In this document: in pieces, positions 28,053-36,766 of the stretch
Numbering within the stretch: position 1 is the stretch's first letter
Layout of the letters: every line of letters starts with the position of its first letter
Assembly (NCBI GenBank): GCA_009712635.1
Contig: WASS01000016.1
Span: 62,001 to 126,000 of the forward strand
DNA length: 64,000 nt
Direction of reading: 5' to 3'
Source of the DNA: Hungatella sp.
Lineage (GTDB): Bacteria; Bacillota; Clostridia; Lachnospirales; Lachnospiraceae
Notes under the pieces: generated by a model
Database searches by the model: none
Told to the model about the DNA's origin: nothing
What the model saw: the letters and a program-made list of their open reading frames with translations, nothing else
Made by a program: the position numbers and the translations under genes

Positions 28053-29047
28053 GGAAAATTTTAAAAAGCCGGGAGATAAACAGCTTTTTATTTCTGGCAG
28101 GTTTAATTTTTCTGGTAGGCTTAATAAACCCCAGTTTCTGGAAGCCGGTAACCATAATCAATTGCTTTAATGACAGTGTGGTATTTACGTTTCTCTCTGC
28201 AGGGATTGCATTCGTTATACTGACTGGTGAAATTGATGTATCTATTGGTGCAGTACTTGGGCTGTCTGCGGCTGTAGGGGCAACGCTTCTTCGGGATGGT
28301 TACGGAGTTGCAACGGCACTTTTTGCAGCTGTTTTCATAGGAACTGTGGTGGGTGTGATTAATGGTATTGGTGTGGCTGTATTAAATATTCCCTCTCTCA
28401 TATTTACGCTTGGCGTCAATGGTGTCGTCAGGGGAATTATTTATGTTTACACAAAAGGCGCCTGGGTTGAAAATCTCCCTGCTGATTTTACATTAATGTC
28501 AAATCGTTTTCTTACCAAAAATGTTACATTGTTTTATGGAGCTGCTGTTTTGGTTGTAATAATAGGACATGTCATTCTTACCAGAACCCGGAAGGGAAAA
28601 TATTTTGTGGCTGTCGGAGATAATTCTGCAGGGGCTGCGCTGGTAGGAATACCGGCCAATAAAATTAAAATACTGGCGTATGTGCTGTGCGGAATATTTT
28701 CCTCTGTCGCAGGCATGATTTACGCTTCCAGAATCGGTTTTATTACACCTACTGCCGGAAACGGATATGAAATGAAGGCAATTGCGGCCTGCGTTCTTGG
28801 AGGGCTTAGCCTGACAGGAGGAGTGGGAAGTCTTGCAGGCGCATCCATTGGTGCAGTGATCATGTCATCAATCAGCAGAATTCTTGTTTTCCTGGGGTTT
28901 TCCTCTGATTATGACAATACGATCACCGGTTTTTTACTGCTGACCATTGTAGTAATTAATACTTCAGCCCAGAATCATACAGTCAGGAAAAACCGCCACG
29001 AAATTTTATTGGCAAGGACAGCGCAAAAAGGAGGAGAAAAAACATGA
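28049..29047 (+). CDS. lsrC: AI-2 ABC transporter permease LsrC
   Basis: Membrane permease of the BPD_transp_2 family, 332 aa with about eight to ten hydrophobic segments. Family motifs: LTGEIDVSIGAVLGLSAAVGA near residue 60, TRKGKYFVAVGDNSAGAALVGI in the cytoplasmic EAA-like loop and AACVLGGLSLTGGVGSLAGASIGA near the C-terminus. ATGA overlaps at both ends with lsrA and lsrD give a tightly coupled set. Order lsrA-lsrC-lsrD-lsrB-lsrF equals that of enteric bacteria. Confidence 0.92.
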   Translation: MRKILKSREINSFLFLAGLIFLVGLINPSFWKPVTIINCFNDSVVFTFLSAGIAFVILTGEIDVSIGAVLGLSAAVGATLLRDGYGVATALFAAVFIGTVVGVINGIGVAVLNIPSLIFTLGVNGVVRGIIYVYTKGAWVENLPADFTLMSNRFLTKNVTLFYGAAVLVVIIGHVILTRTRKGKYFVAVGDNSAGAALVGIPANKIKILAYVLCGIFSSVAGMIYASRIGFITPTAGNGYEMKAIAACVLGGLSLTGGVGSLAGASIGAVIMSSISRILVFLGFSSDYDNTITGFLLLTIVVINTSAQNHTVRKNRHEILLARTAQKGGEKT

Positions 29048-30069
29048 AAATCTCCTTTTCACCCAGATTAAAGCAGGTATGGAAAAAGTGGGAGTTTGTT
29101 CTGACTCTTATTATTCTATTGGAAATAATAATTTTCGCATTGAAAAACAGTAAATTTCTGATGCCCAGAGTATTGTTTGGAAGTATGAATGATATTATCT
29201 CAATCTGTATCATTTCCCTTTTTGTAACCTTTGTAATGATTACGGGAGGAATTGATATACAGGCAGGGTCAATTGTAGGATTGTCGTCTATCATACTGGG
29301 GGTCGCCTGGCAGGACTTTGGTTTTAATATCTGGTCGGCGTCATGTCTGGCAATGGTCGCAGCAGGAGTATGCGGAGGAATATCTGGATTTTTTATAGCG
29401 TACTGCGGGGTCCAGCCCATGGTAGTGACGCTGGGCGGAAGTTTTTTGTACACAGGAATCGGGCTTCTGGTGTCGAAACTTTCTGCAACAGAAAGCTACA
29501 AAGGAATCGGAGGGTTTCCGGAAGGCTTTCTTCGATTGTCAAAATACAGGCTGTTTGGAATCATTCCATTCCAGGTGATTATATTTCTCATTCTGGCAGT
29601 CCTGGCCTACATTCTTTTACATAAGACCCGGTACGGAAGAGAAGTGTTTCTGGTAGGTGTGAACCAGAATGCGGCAGAATATTCGGGTATTAATACAAGG
29701 CTGATAATTATGAGTACCTACGTTCTTTCGGCTGTCAGTGCGTCGGTGGCAGGCATTATTCTGACTTCTTATCTGGGGACTGCTAAAAGTGATATCGGAG
29801 CTACGCTGACACTGCCCATTATTACTGCGGTAGTTCTGGGCGGGACGTTAAGTACTGGAGGAAAGGGGAGTGTTCCCGGAACGGCACTTGCGGCAGTGGC
29901 AATCGGTACATTAAGATTCGGTCTGCCACTTTGCTTTAAGGTAAGCCAGCAATATCTGGATATTCCGGTGGGTATACTTTTACTGGTCATTATCATCGGA
30001 CGGGCATTACTAAACCGCCCCGGGTTGAGAGTGAAAACGGTAATAAGAGGGAGAATCCCTCATAAATAA
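29044..30069 (+). CDS. lsrD: AI-2 ABC transporter permease LsrD
   Basis: Second permease half, 341 aa, homologous to LsrC. Family motifs: ITGGIDIQAGSIVGLSSIILG, TRYGREVFLVGVNQNAAEYSGI and AVVLGGTLSTGGKGSVPGTALAAVAIG. Starts in the stop codon of lsrC (4-base overlap). LsrC and LsrD would form the heterodimeric channel served by LsrA and the lipoprotein LsrB. Confidence 0.92.
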   Translation: MKISFSPRLKQVWKKWEFVLTLIILLEIIIFALKNSKFLMPRVLFGSMNDIISICIISLFVTFVMITGGIDIQAGSIVGLSSIILGVAWQDFGFNIWSASCLAMVAAGVCGGISGFFIAYCGVQPMVVTLGGSFLYTGIGLLVSKLSATESYKGIGGFPEGFLRLSKYRLFGIIPFQVIIFLILAVLAYILLHKTRYGREVFLVGVNQNAAEYSGINTRLIIMSTYVLSAVSASVAGIILTSYLGTAKSDIGATLTLPIITAVVLGGTLSTGGKGSVPGTALAAVAIGTLRFGLPLCFKVSQQYLDIPVGILLLVIIIGRALLNRPGLRVKTVIRGRIPHK

Positions 30070-30098
30070 AGCTTTATATCATAAGGAGGAATTTTTGT

Positions 30099-31211
30099 AT
30101 GAGAAAGGGAATGGCGCTTTTATTGGCAGGAATCCTGGCTGCATCTTCACTGGCAGGCTGCAGCGGGGCGGGTGGAGCAAATAAGGAAGCCGCAGCAAAA
30201 GCAGAAAAGAAGGCATCTGATATCACCGGAAAGACTGTGGTTTTTATTCCAAAGCTGACGGGAAATGCATTTTTTGAATCAGCAGCAAAGGGAGCTCAGA
30301 AATACGGCAAAGAATGGGGAATTAACGTGGATTACCAGGGAAGTCCCAACGCTGCTGTTGCAGATCAGGTTTCCGTGATTAACAATGCAGTAGCCAGCGG
30401 CGTGGATGCGATCTGTGTTTCGTCCGTGGATGCAACCGGCCTTGACTCGGCGCTGAAAGAAGCTACGGCTGCAGGAGTGAGTGTTGTCACCTGGGATTCT
30501 GATGTATCCGATACAGCGCGCACCCTGATGGTTTCCCAGGGCACCCCGGATATACTTGGAAAGATGCTTGTGGATATGGGTGCAGATTCATTAACGAAAC
30601 GTGGAAAAGATGTAAAAGCAGATAAAATTAAATACTGCTGGCATTATTCTCAGGCAACTGTTGCGGATCAGAACTCATGGCAGGCAGCAGGAGAGGCTTA
30701 TATTAAGAAGACGTTTCCAAACTGGGTAAATGTAGCGCCGGATAATTACTATTCTGAGCAGGATGCAGAGAAAGCTGTTTCCATAGGTGCCTCCATTCTG
30801 GAAGCCAACCCGGACATTGATTTAATTATCTGCAATGATTCTACCGCTTTACCAGGCCAGTGTAAGGCAGCTCAGAATAAAGGGCTTACCAAAGAGGATG
30901 TGACCATAACCGGTTTTGCTTCCCCTATGTCCATTAAGGATTATTGCAATGCAGGAGTTATTGAGCAATGGGGGCTTTGGGATTGTCAGGTTCAGGGAGC
31001 CATTGGCTGCTACCTGGCTGCATACGTAGCTGCAGGCAATCAGTTGAAGGTAGGGGACAAGCTGGACATTCCACAAATCGGGACAGTGGAAGTAATGCCA
31101 AATAACTGTCTGGTAGAGGGAGCGGGTACCGCAGAGGTAAACAACGGCGTCGTTCTTCTCCCGGAGCGGACCATATTTAACAAAGACAATATGAATAACT
31201 ATGATTTCTAA
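30099..31211 (+). CDS. lsrB: AI-2-binding lipoprotein LsrB
   Basis: Captures AI-2 at the cell surface. 370 aa. A lipobox LAGC places the lipid anchor at Cys21, as expected in a Gram-positive, followed by an Ala/Lys-rich linker. The periplasmic-binding fold then matches enteric LsrB to the very end (PERTIFNKDN, then YDF). Of the six ligand contacts known in Salmonella LsrB, Lys35, Asp116, Asp166 and Gln167 correspond to Lys52, Asp133, Asp190 and Gln191 here. Pro220 and Ala222 are replaced by Asn246 and Ser248. I recall reports that clostridial LsrB receptors vary in the site yet still bind AI-2. RBS AAGGAGG. Confidence 0.93.
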   Translation: MRKGMALLLAGILAASSLAGCSGAGGANKEAAAKAEKKASDITGKTVVFIPKLTGNAFFESAAKGAQKYGKEWGINVDYQGSPNAAVADQVSVINNAVASGVDAICVSSVDATGLDSALKEATAAGVSVVTWDSDVSDTARTLMVSQGTPDILGKMLVDMGADSLTKRGKDVKADKIKYCWHYSQATVADQNSWQAAGEAYIKKTFPNWVNVAPDNYYSEQDAEKAVSIGASILEANPDIDLIICNDSTALPGQCKAAQNKGLTKEDVTITGFASPMSIKDYCNAGVIEQWGLWDCQVQGAIGCYLAAYVAAGNQLKVGDKLDIPQIGTVEVMPNNCLVEGAGTAEVNNGVVLLPERTIFNKDNMNNYDF

Positions 31212-31243
31212 TTAAATGCTTTCCTATAAAGGAGAAAATACAT

Positions 31244-32125
31244 ATGGCAGATCTTGATGGTGTAAAAATTGAACACAATTATTATACGGAAATTCCCTTT
31301 GGCAATGAGAAGCCATTTTATGTAAAGGGAGCGAATAATCTAGACTGGGGCATGAAAAAGCATCTGTCTAACATCTTTGATGAAACCAGCCACAATACAG
31401 TAATGTTTGCCTTCGACCACGGGTACTTTATGGGCGCTGTGGCAGGTCTGGAACGCCTTGACCTGGTTGTGCCAAAAATCCTTCCCTATGTAGATGTCTT
31501 AATGGGCACAAGGGGAGCGATCAGAAGCTGCGTTCCTGCCTCGGGCAGAAAAGGAATTGCCCTGCGGGCAACTTCAGGCTCATCCATGCTTGACGAAGAT
31601 CTTTCCAAAGAAATACTTGCGGTGGATATTGAAGATGCAATCCGTATGAATGCGGACTGTCTGGCAATCCAGACTTTTATTGGCGCAGATGGACAGTTGT
31701 CCAGTCTTGAAAATCTTTCCAAGGCAGTTAATTTAGGCATGTGCTACAGTATTCCAACTATGGGCGTTGTGGCAGTGGGGAAACAGATGGAGCGTACAGA
31801 CCGGTTCTTTAAGCTGGCTACACGAATCGTCGCAGAGCTGGGAGCCAATATTATTAAAACCTATTACTGCGAGAACTTCGAAGAGGTGGTTGCAGCCTGT
31901 CCGGTTCCCATTGTGGTAGCGGGAGGAAAGAAGCTTCCGGAGCGGCAGGCACTGGAGCTTGCTTATCTTTCCATCAGCCATGGCGCAAAGGGAGTTGATA
32001 TGGGAAGAAACATATTCCAGAGTGAAAATCCGGTTGAAATGTGCGCTGCGGTCAGAAAAATTGTTCATGAAGGTTTTACTGATAAAGAAGCTTTTGAATT
32101 TTATGAAGAGATGGTGCATCATTAA
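31244..32125 (+). CDS. lsrF: 3-hydroxy-5-phosphonooxypentane-2,4-dione thiolase LsrF
   Basis: Class I aldolase-fold thiolase that ends phospho-AI-2 breakdown by transferring an acetyl group to CoA. 293 aa. LsrF-type segments: NLDWGMKKHLSNIFD, TVMFAFDHGYFMGAVAGLERLD, DVLMGTRGAIRS, ANIIKTYYCENFEEVVAACPVPIVVAGGKKLPER and KGVDMGRNIFQSENPVEM. The Lys in IIKTYY is the likely Schiff-base residue. Generic annotation would be DeoC/FbaB aldolase, but the locus makes LsrF far more likely. It ends the operon. No lsrG lies on either side; in enteric bacteria lsrG follows lsrF. Confidence 0.93.
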   Translation: MADLDGVKIEHNYYTEIPFGNEKPFYVKGANNLDWGMKKHLSNIFDETSHNTVMFAFDHGYFMGAVAGLERLDLVVPKILPYVDVLMGTRGAIRSCVPASGRKGIALRATSGSSMLDEDLSKEILAVDIEDAIRMNADCLAIQTFIGADGQLSSLENLSKAVNLGMCYSIPTMGVVAVGKQMERTDRFFKLATRIVAELGANIIKTYYCENFEEVVAACPVPIVVAGGKKLPERQALELAYLSISHGAKGVDMGRNIFQSENPVEMCAAVRKIVHEGFTDKEAFEFYEEMVHH

Positions 32126-32162
32126 TTTTTCAACAAAATCAGGTTAATATGGTGAATAAAAT

Positions 32163-32194
32163 GGCGGTATCAGTCTAATGGTACCGCTAGTTTT
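32163..32194 (+). terminator. Probable terminator of lsrACDBF
   Basis: GGCGGTA (32163-32169) / TACCGCT (32182-32188), then AGTTTTA. The stem is short and the U-tract weak. Confidence 0.5.
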
Positions 32195-32248
32195 ATGCAA
32201 TTCCAATGTTATGCAATCCTCATTTAAAGTGAATGCCAAAATAAATAA

Positions 32249-32277
32249 TTGTTGCTTTCCTTATTATATGATAGAAT
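32249..32277 (+). promoter_or_regulatory. Probable promoter of add
   Basis: TTGTTG (32249-32254), 17-bp spacer, TAGAAT (32272-32277), 28 bases before the ATG. Confidence 0.5.
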
Positions 32278-32305
32278 ATTTCCATTGAATGAAGGAGGGA
32301 TCATT

Positions 32306-33298
32306 ATGAAGCGACCGGAAACTGACCTCCATCTGCATCTGGATGGGTCTTTATCGATTGACGTGGTAAGACTTTTAGCAGCGCAGATTGGATATGATTT
32401 TGAAGGACAGGATATAAAGGATAGTGTATCAGTGGGGGAAAACTGTGAAAGCCTTGTGGATTATTTGAAATGTTTTGATTTACCAGGGCAGCTTCTGCAG
32501 ACAGAAGAAGCTCTGACACTTGCATGTGAGGATTTAACCAGAAACCTTGCTGCTCAGGGACTTATTTACAGTGAAATCCGTTTTGCACCTCAGCTTCATA
32601 TGAGAAAAGGACTTTCCAAGGAACGAATTTTAGAAGCCGTCATTAAAGGAATGAACAGAGGCATGGAAGGAACTGCTTTAAAAGCAGGGCTTTTACTTTG
32701 TTCTATGGTGAACGGTTCCGATAAAGAGAATGAGGAGACCTTTGAGCTGGCTTCTTCCTATCTTGGCAAGGGCGTTGTGGGGGTTGATATTGCAGGACCG
32801 GAAGGTCTTGTTCCCATGGCTCATTTTGAACCTCTTTTTAAAAGAGCCGGACAGAAGAGTATTCCATTTACCATACATGCAGGAGAATGCGGAGACTGCG
32901 AGAATATTATTAAAGCGGTTTCCTATGGAGCGAAGAGAATCGGACATGGTTGTGCTGCAATTCAGTCAGAATCCTGTATGGACCTCTTAAAAAAGGAAAA
33001 AATTACCTTAGAGATGTGCGTGATCAGCAATCTTCAGACAAAGGCGGTTCCTTCCATTGATCAGCACCCATTAAAAGCTTTTTATGACTGGGGGATCCCG
33101 GTAACCTATAATACGGATAATATGACGGTATCGGATACCACTCTGGAAAAAGAAGCAGAACTGATTCAAAAACATATGGGGTTCACGGAAGCAGATTTAA
33201 GACAGATGAATCGTTATGCACTGGAAGCTGCATTTATCGGACAGGAAGAGAAAGAAAAAATAATTGCTTTTTTCGACAACAATACGTATAATGTATGA
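32306..33298 (+). CDS. add: Adenosine deaminase
   Basis: Deaminates adenosine to inosine. 330 aa from the ATG at 32306, which has GGAGGG directly upstream; the longer TTG start would begin at the promoter. Zinc and catalytic residues are all visible: the paired His of TDLHLHLDGS, His and Glu in HAGECGDCENI, the His of KRIGHGCAAI and the Asp pair in YNTDNMTVSD. Single gene with its own promoter. With apt at 16.3 kb it supports purine salvage. Confidence 0.93.
   Translation: MKRPETDLHLHLDGSLSIDVVRLLAAQIGYDFEGQDIKDSVSVGENCESLVDYLKCFDLPGQLLQTEEALTLACEDLTRNLAAQGLIYSEIRFAPQLHMRKGLSKERILEAVIKGMNRGMEGTALKAGLLLCSMVNGSDKENEETFELASSYLGKGVVGVDIAGPEGLVPMAHFEPLFKRAGQKSIPFTIHAGECGDCENIIKAVSYGAKRIGHGCAAIQSESCMDLLKKEKITLEMCVISNLQTKAVPSIDQHPLKAFYDWGIPVTYNTDNMTVSDTTLEKEAELIQKHMGFTEADLRQMNRYALEAAFIGQEEKEKIIAFFDNNTYNV
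33264..33292 (+). promoter_or_regulatory. Promoter of the relA gene inside the end of add
   Basis: TTGCTT (33264-33269), 17-bp spacer, TATAAT (33287-33292), 60 bases before the relA ATG and within the last add codons. Confidence 0.6.
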
Positions 33299-33352
33299 TA
33301 ACTACGTTTAAAAATCGGGGAAAACAATAATGTTACAAAAAGGTGACGGCAT

Positions 33353-35677
33353 ATGGCAGATAATCCAATGATGGAGAAAAACAAGGTGACTGAATTCGAT
33401 AAAGAACATAAGGAAATGAAGAAAGTAGACATTGATCTGGAGGCGCCCGCTGATTTTACAAGTCCGCAAGCCCTTTATGAAGAACTGGTTGCAAGCATAA
33501 AGAGATATCACCCATCCGATGATATTTCCATGATAGAAAAAGCCTACCATATTGCAGCCGATGCCCATAAGGACCAGGTGCGCAAATCCGGTGAACCCTA
33601 CATTATTCATCCTCTTTGTGTTGCCATCATTCTGGCCGATTTAGAGATGGATAAAGAGACCATTGCTGCAGGCATCCTCCATGATGTGGTAGAGGATACC
33701 ATTATGTCCTTAGATGAACTGAAGGCAGAATTTGGGGAAGAGGTGGCTCTTTTAGTAGACGGAGTCACCAAACTGACCCAGATTTCCTGGTCTATGGATA
33801 AGATGGAGATTCAGGCGGAGAATTTAAGAAAGATGTTCTTAGCCATGGCGAAGGACATTCGTGTCATTATCATCAAGCTGTCCGACCGTCTTCACAATAT
33901 GCGGACACTTCAGTACATGAGGCCTGAAAAGCAGAAGGAAAAAGCAAAGGAGACCATGGAGATCTATGCTCCCATTGCCCATCGTCTTGGTATTTCCAAA
34001 ATTAAAATCGAACTGGATGATCTGTCTTTAAAATACTTAGAGCCGGACACCTATTATGAACTGGCAGAAAAAATATCACTAAAAAAAGATGCCAGAGAAT
34101 ACTTTGTAAAGAGCATTGTTGATGAGGTGGAAGAACATTTAAAGGAAGCTGGTATTGATGCCAGAGTGGATGGACGTGTCAAACATTTCTTCAGCATCTA
34201 TAAAAAAATGGTCAACCAGAATAAAACACTGGATCAGATTTATGACCTGTTCGCAGTGCGGATTATCGTTGACAACGTAAAAGACTGTTACGCTGCACTT
34301 GGCGTAATTCACGAACTGTATAAACCTATCCCGGGGCGTTTCAAGGATTATATCGCCATGCCCAAACCCAACATGTACCAGTCACTTCATACAACACTGA
34401 TCGGCAACAACGGTCAGCCTTTTGAGATTCAGATCCGTACGTATGAGATGCACCGGACTGCTGAATACGGAATTGCGGCTCACTGGAAGTATAAAGAGAG
34501 CGGAAGCGGTCAGGTTGCTGCAGGCAAAGAACAGGAGAAGTTAAGCTGGCTCCGCCAGATTTTAGAATGGCAGAAGGACATGTCCGACAACAAGGAATTC
34601 TTAAATATGGTTAAGGGTGACCTGGATCTGTTCTCCGACAGCGTTTACTGCTTTACTCCGTCCGGTGATGTGAAGAATCTTCCCAGCGGTTCAACGCCCA
34701 TTGATTTTGCATACTCCATCCACAGTGCAGTTGGAAACAAGATGGTGGGTGCCAGAGTCAACGGTAAGCTGGTTAACATTGAATATGTCATTGAAAACGG
34801 GGACCAGGTGGAGATCATCACCTCTCAGAACAGCAAAGGCCCAAGCAGGGACTGGCTGAATGTGGTGAAAAGCACCCAGGCAAAAAATAAAATCAACCAA
34901 TGGTTTAAGACAGAGCTGAAAGAAGACAATATTCTCCGGGGCAAGGAGATGGTGGACCGCTACTGTAAAGCCAAAGGAATTAATTATTCAGAGATTAACA
35001 AACCGGAATATCAGGGGAAGGTTATGAAGCGATATGCCTTCCGCGACTGGGATTCTGTACTTGCATCCATTGGCCACGGCGGTCTGAAAGAAGGCCAGGT
35101 CATCAATAAGATGGTGGATGAAAAGGATAAGAAATTAAAGAAAGATGTAACTGACACCACCATATTAAACGACATTGAGGATATGGGCAGCAGGCTTCCA
35201 ATTAAGAGACGTTCCGGAAGCGGAATTGTTGTAAAGGGAATTCACGATCTTGCGGTCCGTTTCTCCAAATGCTGTTCTCCTGTGCCAGGCGATGAGATTG
35301 TAGGCTTTGTAACCAGAGGAAGAGGTATTTCCATTCACAGAACAGACTGCGTCAATGTTTTAAATCTTCCGGAAGATGAAAGAAACCGCTTAATCGATGC
35401 AGAGTGGCAGGAGCCGGAAGGGGACAATACAAAAGAACGTTATTCTACGGAAATCAAAATTTTTGCCAATAACAGAATCGGTATGTTTGTTGACATTTCC
35501 AAGGTATTTACTGAGAGGCAGATTGATATCACTTCCATGAATTCCAGAACCAACAAACAGGGGAAAGCCACCATTACCATGACCTTTGAGACTCATGGCG
35601 TGGAAGAGCTTGGAAAACTGGTTGATAAACTGAGACAAATCGAAGGTGTAATTGACATTGAGAGGACTGCGGGATAA
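33353..35677 (+). CDS. relA: Bifunctional (p)ppGpp synthetase/hydrolase (RSH)
   Basis: Stringent-response enzyme. 774 aa. Order: HD hydrolase domain (HPLCVAIILADLEMD, GILHDVVEDT; HD pair intact so hydrolase competent), synthetase domain (RFKDYIAMPKPNMYQSLHTT, HRTAEYGIAAHWKYKE), TGS domain (VYCFTPSGDVKNLPSGSTPIDFAYSIHS), helical/RIS part with a conserved CCSPVPGDEIVGFVTRGRGISIHR, and a C-terminal ACT domain. The ~35-residue N-terminal extension before the HD domain is low-complexity and charged. It precedes an acyltransferase gene, an MBL gene and hemZ in the same direction. Confidence 0.96.
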   Translation: MADNPMMEKNKVTEFDKEHKEMKKVDIDLEAPADFTSPQALYEELVASIKRYHPSDDISMIEKAYHIAADAHKDQVRKSGEPYIIHPLCVAIILADLEMDKETIAAGILHDVVEDTIMSLDELKAEFGEEVALLVDGVTKLTQISWSMDKMEIQAENLRKMFLAMAKDIRVIIIKLSDRLHNMRTLQYMRPEKQKEKAKETMEIYAPIAHRLGISKIKIELDDLSLKYLEPDTYYELAEKISLKKDAREYFVKSIVDEVEEHLKEAGIDARVDGRVKHFFSIYKKMVNQNKTLDQIYDLFAVRIIVDNVKDCYAALGVIHELYKPIPGRFKDYIAMPKPNMYQSLHTTLIGNNGQPFEIQIRTYEMHRTAEYGIAAHWKYKESGSGQVAAGKEQEKLSWLRQILEWQKDMSDNKEFLNMVKGDLDLFSDSVYCFTPSGDVKNLPSGSTPIDFAYSIHSAVGNKMVGARVNGKLVNIEYVIENGDQVEIITSQNSKGPSRDWLNVVKSTQAKNKINQWFKTELKEDNILRGKEMVDRYCKAKGINYSEINKPEYQGKVMKRYAFRDWDSVLASIGHGGLKEGQVINKMVDEKDKKLKKDVTDTTILNDIEDMGSRLPIKRRSGSGIVVKGIHDLAVRFSKCCSPVPGDEIVGFVTRGRGISIHRTDCVNVLNLPEDERNRLIDAEWQEPEGDNTKERYSTEIKIFANNRIGMFVDISKVFTERQIDITSMNSRTNKQGKATITMTFETHGVEELGKLVDKLRQIEGVIDIERTAG

Positions 35678-35717
35678 CGCAGTTTTTCTCTTTTTATTCA
35701 GAAAGGTGTTGTGGAAC

Positions 35718-36725
35718 GTGGTATATCCCGTGAAGTATCTTCCACAGACAGTGAAAAGCTTAACCAGACTTACCATGCCTGTTACAGGCTTCGAGGAACG
35801 GTTTCCTTTTATGCAGATCGATAAAGACAGTTATATCGTGGGTTCGGAAATACAGTCAGGATTAAACTTTAACGTTGCACAAGGGGTTCACTGTGTACAG
35901 ATCGGAAAGTACTGCGCCCTTGCTGATAAAATTACATTTCTTGTTAATTTAAATCATAATTACAATTCCATTTTTCAGGGGAGCCCTTCTTTTATGACCA
36001 CAGCGGTTCCTGACAGAACCAAAAGAAAAGGCTCCGTACTCATTGGAAATGATGTCTGGATCGGCAATGGGGCGACGATTATGAGTGGTGTTTCCATTCA
36101 TAACGGAGCGGTGGTCGGAGCTGAGAGTATGGTCACAAAATCAGTGCCTGCCTATGCAATGGTGGGTGGAAATCCGGCTAAAATCATTGGATACCGGTTT
36201 GATGAGGAGCAGAGAAGAGCTTTAAACCGGATCGCCTGGTGGAACTGGACAGAGGAGAAGCTGATAGAAAATCAGAAGGAGTTTCTGCTGCCGGCTGAAG
36301 ATTTCATTGAGAAGTTTGATCCGGGAGATGACTGGAATCAGATCAATCCGGTGATTCCAAAAACAGACAGGAAGACGATTCTTCTGATAGCAGATTATTT
36401 AAGTCCATTTTCCCTCTGGAAAAGGATTTTAACGGAATATGCGGCGTCAGGTCCGGCAGATACCAGGCTTTACTTATATATCAGTCCTTCTGCCGGTGAA
36501 GAGGGATACCGGCAGGTTTTAGCGGTGTCAGAGGAACTGAAGACAGACAGCAGAGAGATGATAGTAAGAATGGGCACGATGGAAGATGATATCAGATGTC
36601 TGTTTGCCGCGGCTGACTACTTCATAACCACAAGATGTGAAGATAATATTCTTTACATGGAGTATGCAAATTATTATCAGGCAAAGCTTTTGTATGGAAC
36701 GGATATTCCGGTATTTACTATTTAA
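35718..36725 (+). CDS. Hexapeptide-repeat acyltransferase with extra C-terminal domain
   Basis: About 335 aa. The N-terminal part (about residues 25-180) is a left-handed beta-helix O-acetyltransferase of the CatB/LbH family: VQIGKYCALADKITFLVNLNHNYNSI carries the active-site region, and IGNDVWIGNGATIMSGVSIHNGAVVGAESMVTKSVPAYAMVGGNPAKIIGYRF is diagnostic. The last ~130 residues (from KTILLIADYLSPFSLW to the end) are not part of the family and resemble the C-terminal half of a GT-B glycosyltransferase. The start was set at the GTG 35718, nine bases after GAAAGGTG; the open frame also extends to a TTG inside relA. Substrate unknown, probably a cell-surface sugar. Confidence 0.72.
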   Translation: MVYPVKYLPQTVKSLTRLTMPVTGFEERFPFMQIDKDSYIVGSEIQSGLNFNVAQGVHCVQIGKYCALADKITFLVNLNHNYNSIFQGSPSFMTTAVPDRTKRKGSVLIGNDVWIGNGATIMSGVSIHNGAVVGAESMVTKSVPAYAMVGGNPAKIIGYRFDEEQRRALNRIAWWNWTEEKLIENQKEFLLPAEDFIEKFDPGDDWNQINPVIPKTDRKTILLIADYLSPFSLWKRILTEYAASGPADTRLYLYISPSAGEEGYRQVLAVSEELKTDSREMIVRMGTMEDDIRCLFAAADYFITTRCEDNILYMEYANYYQAKLLYGTDIPVFTI

Positions 36726-36766
36726 CGGACGGATCAAAGTGAACGATTGAAACAGGAGATAAGAAT

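Noticed and set aside
26526-31211. Ribose or galactose ABC transporter
   Set aside because: The subunits are of the RbsABC family, but the binding protein, kinase, regulator and aldolase all match Lsr proteins specifically.
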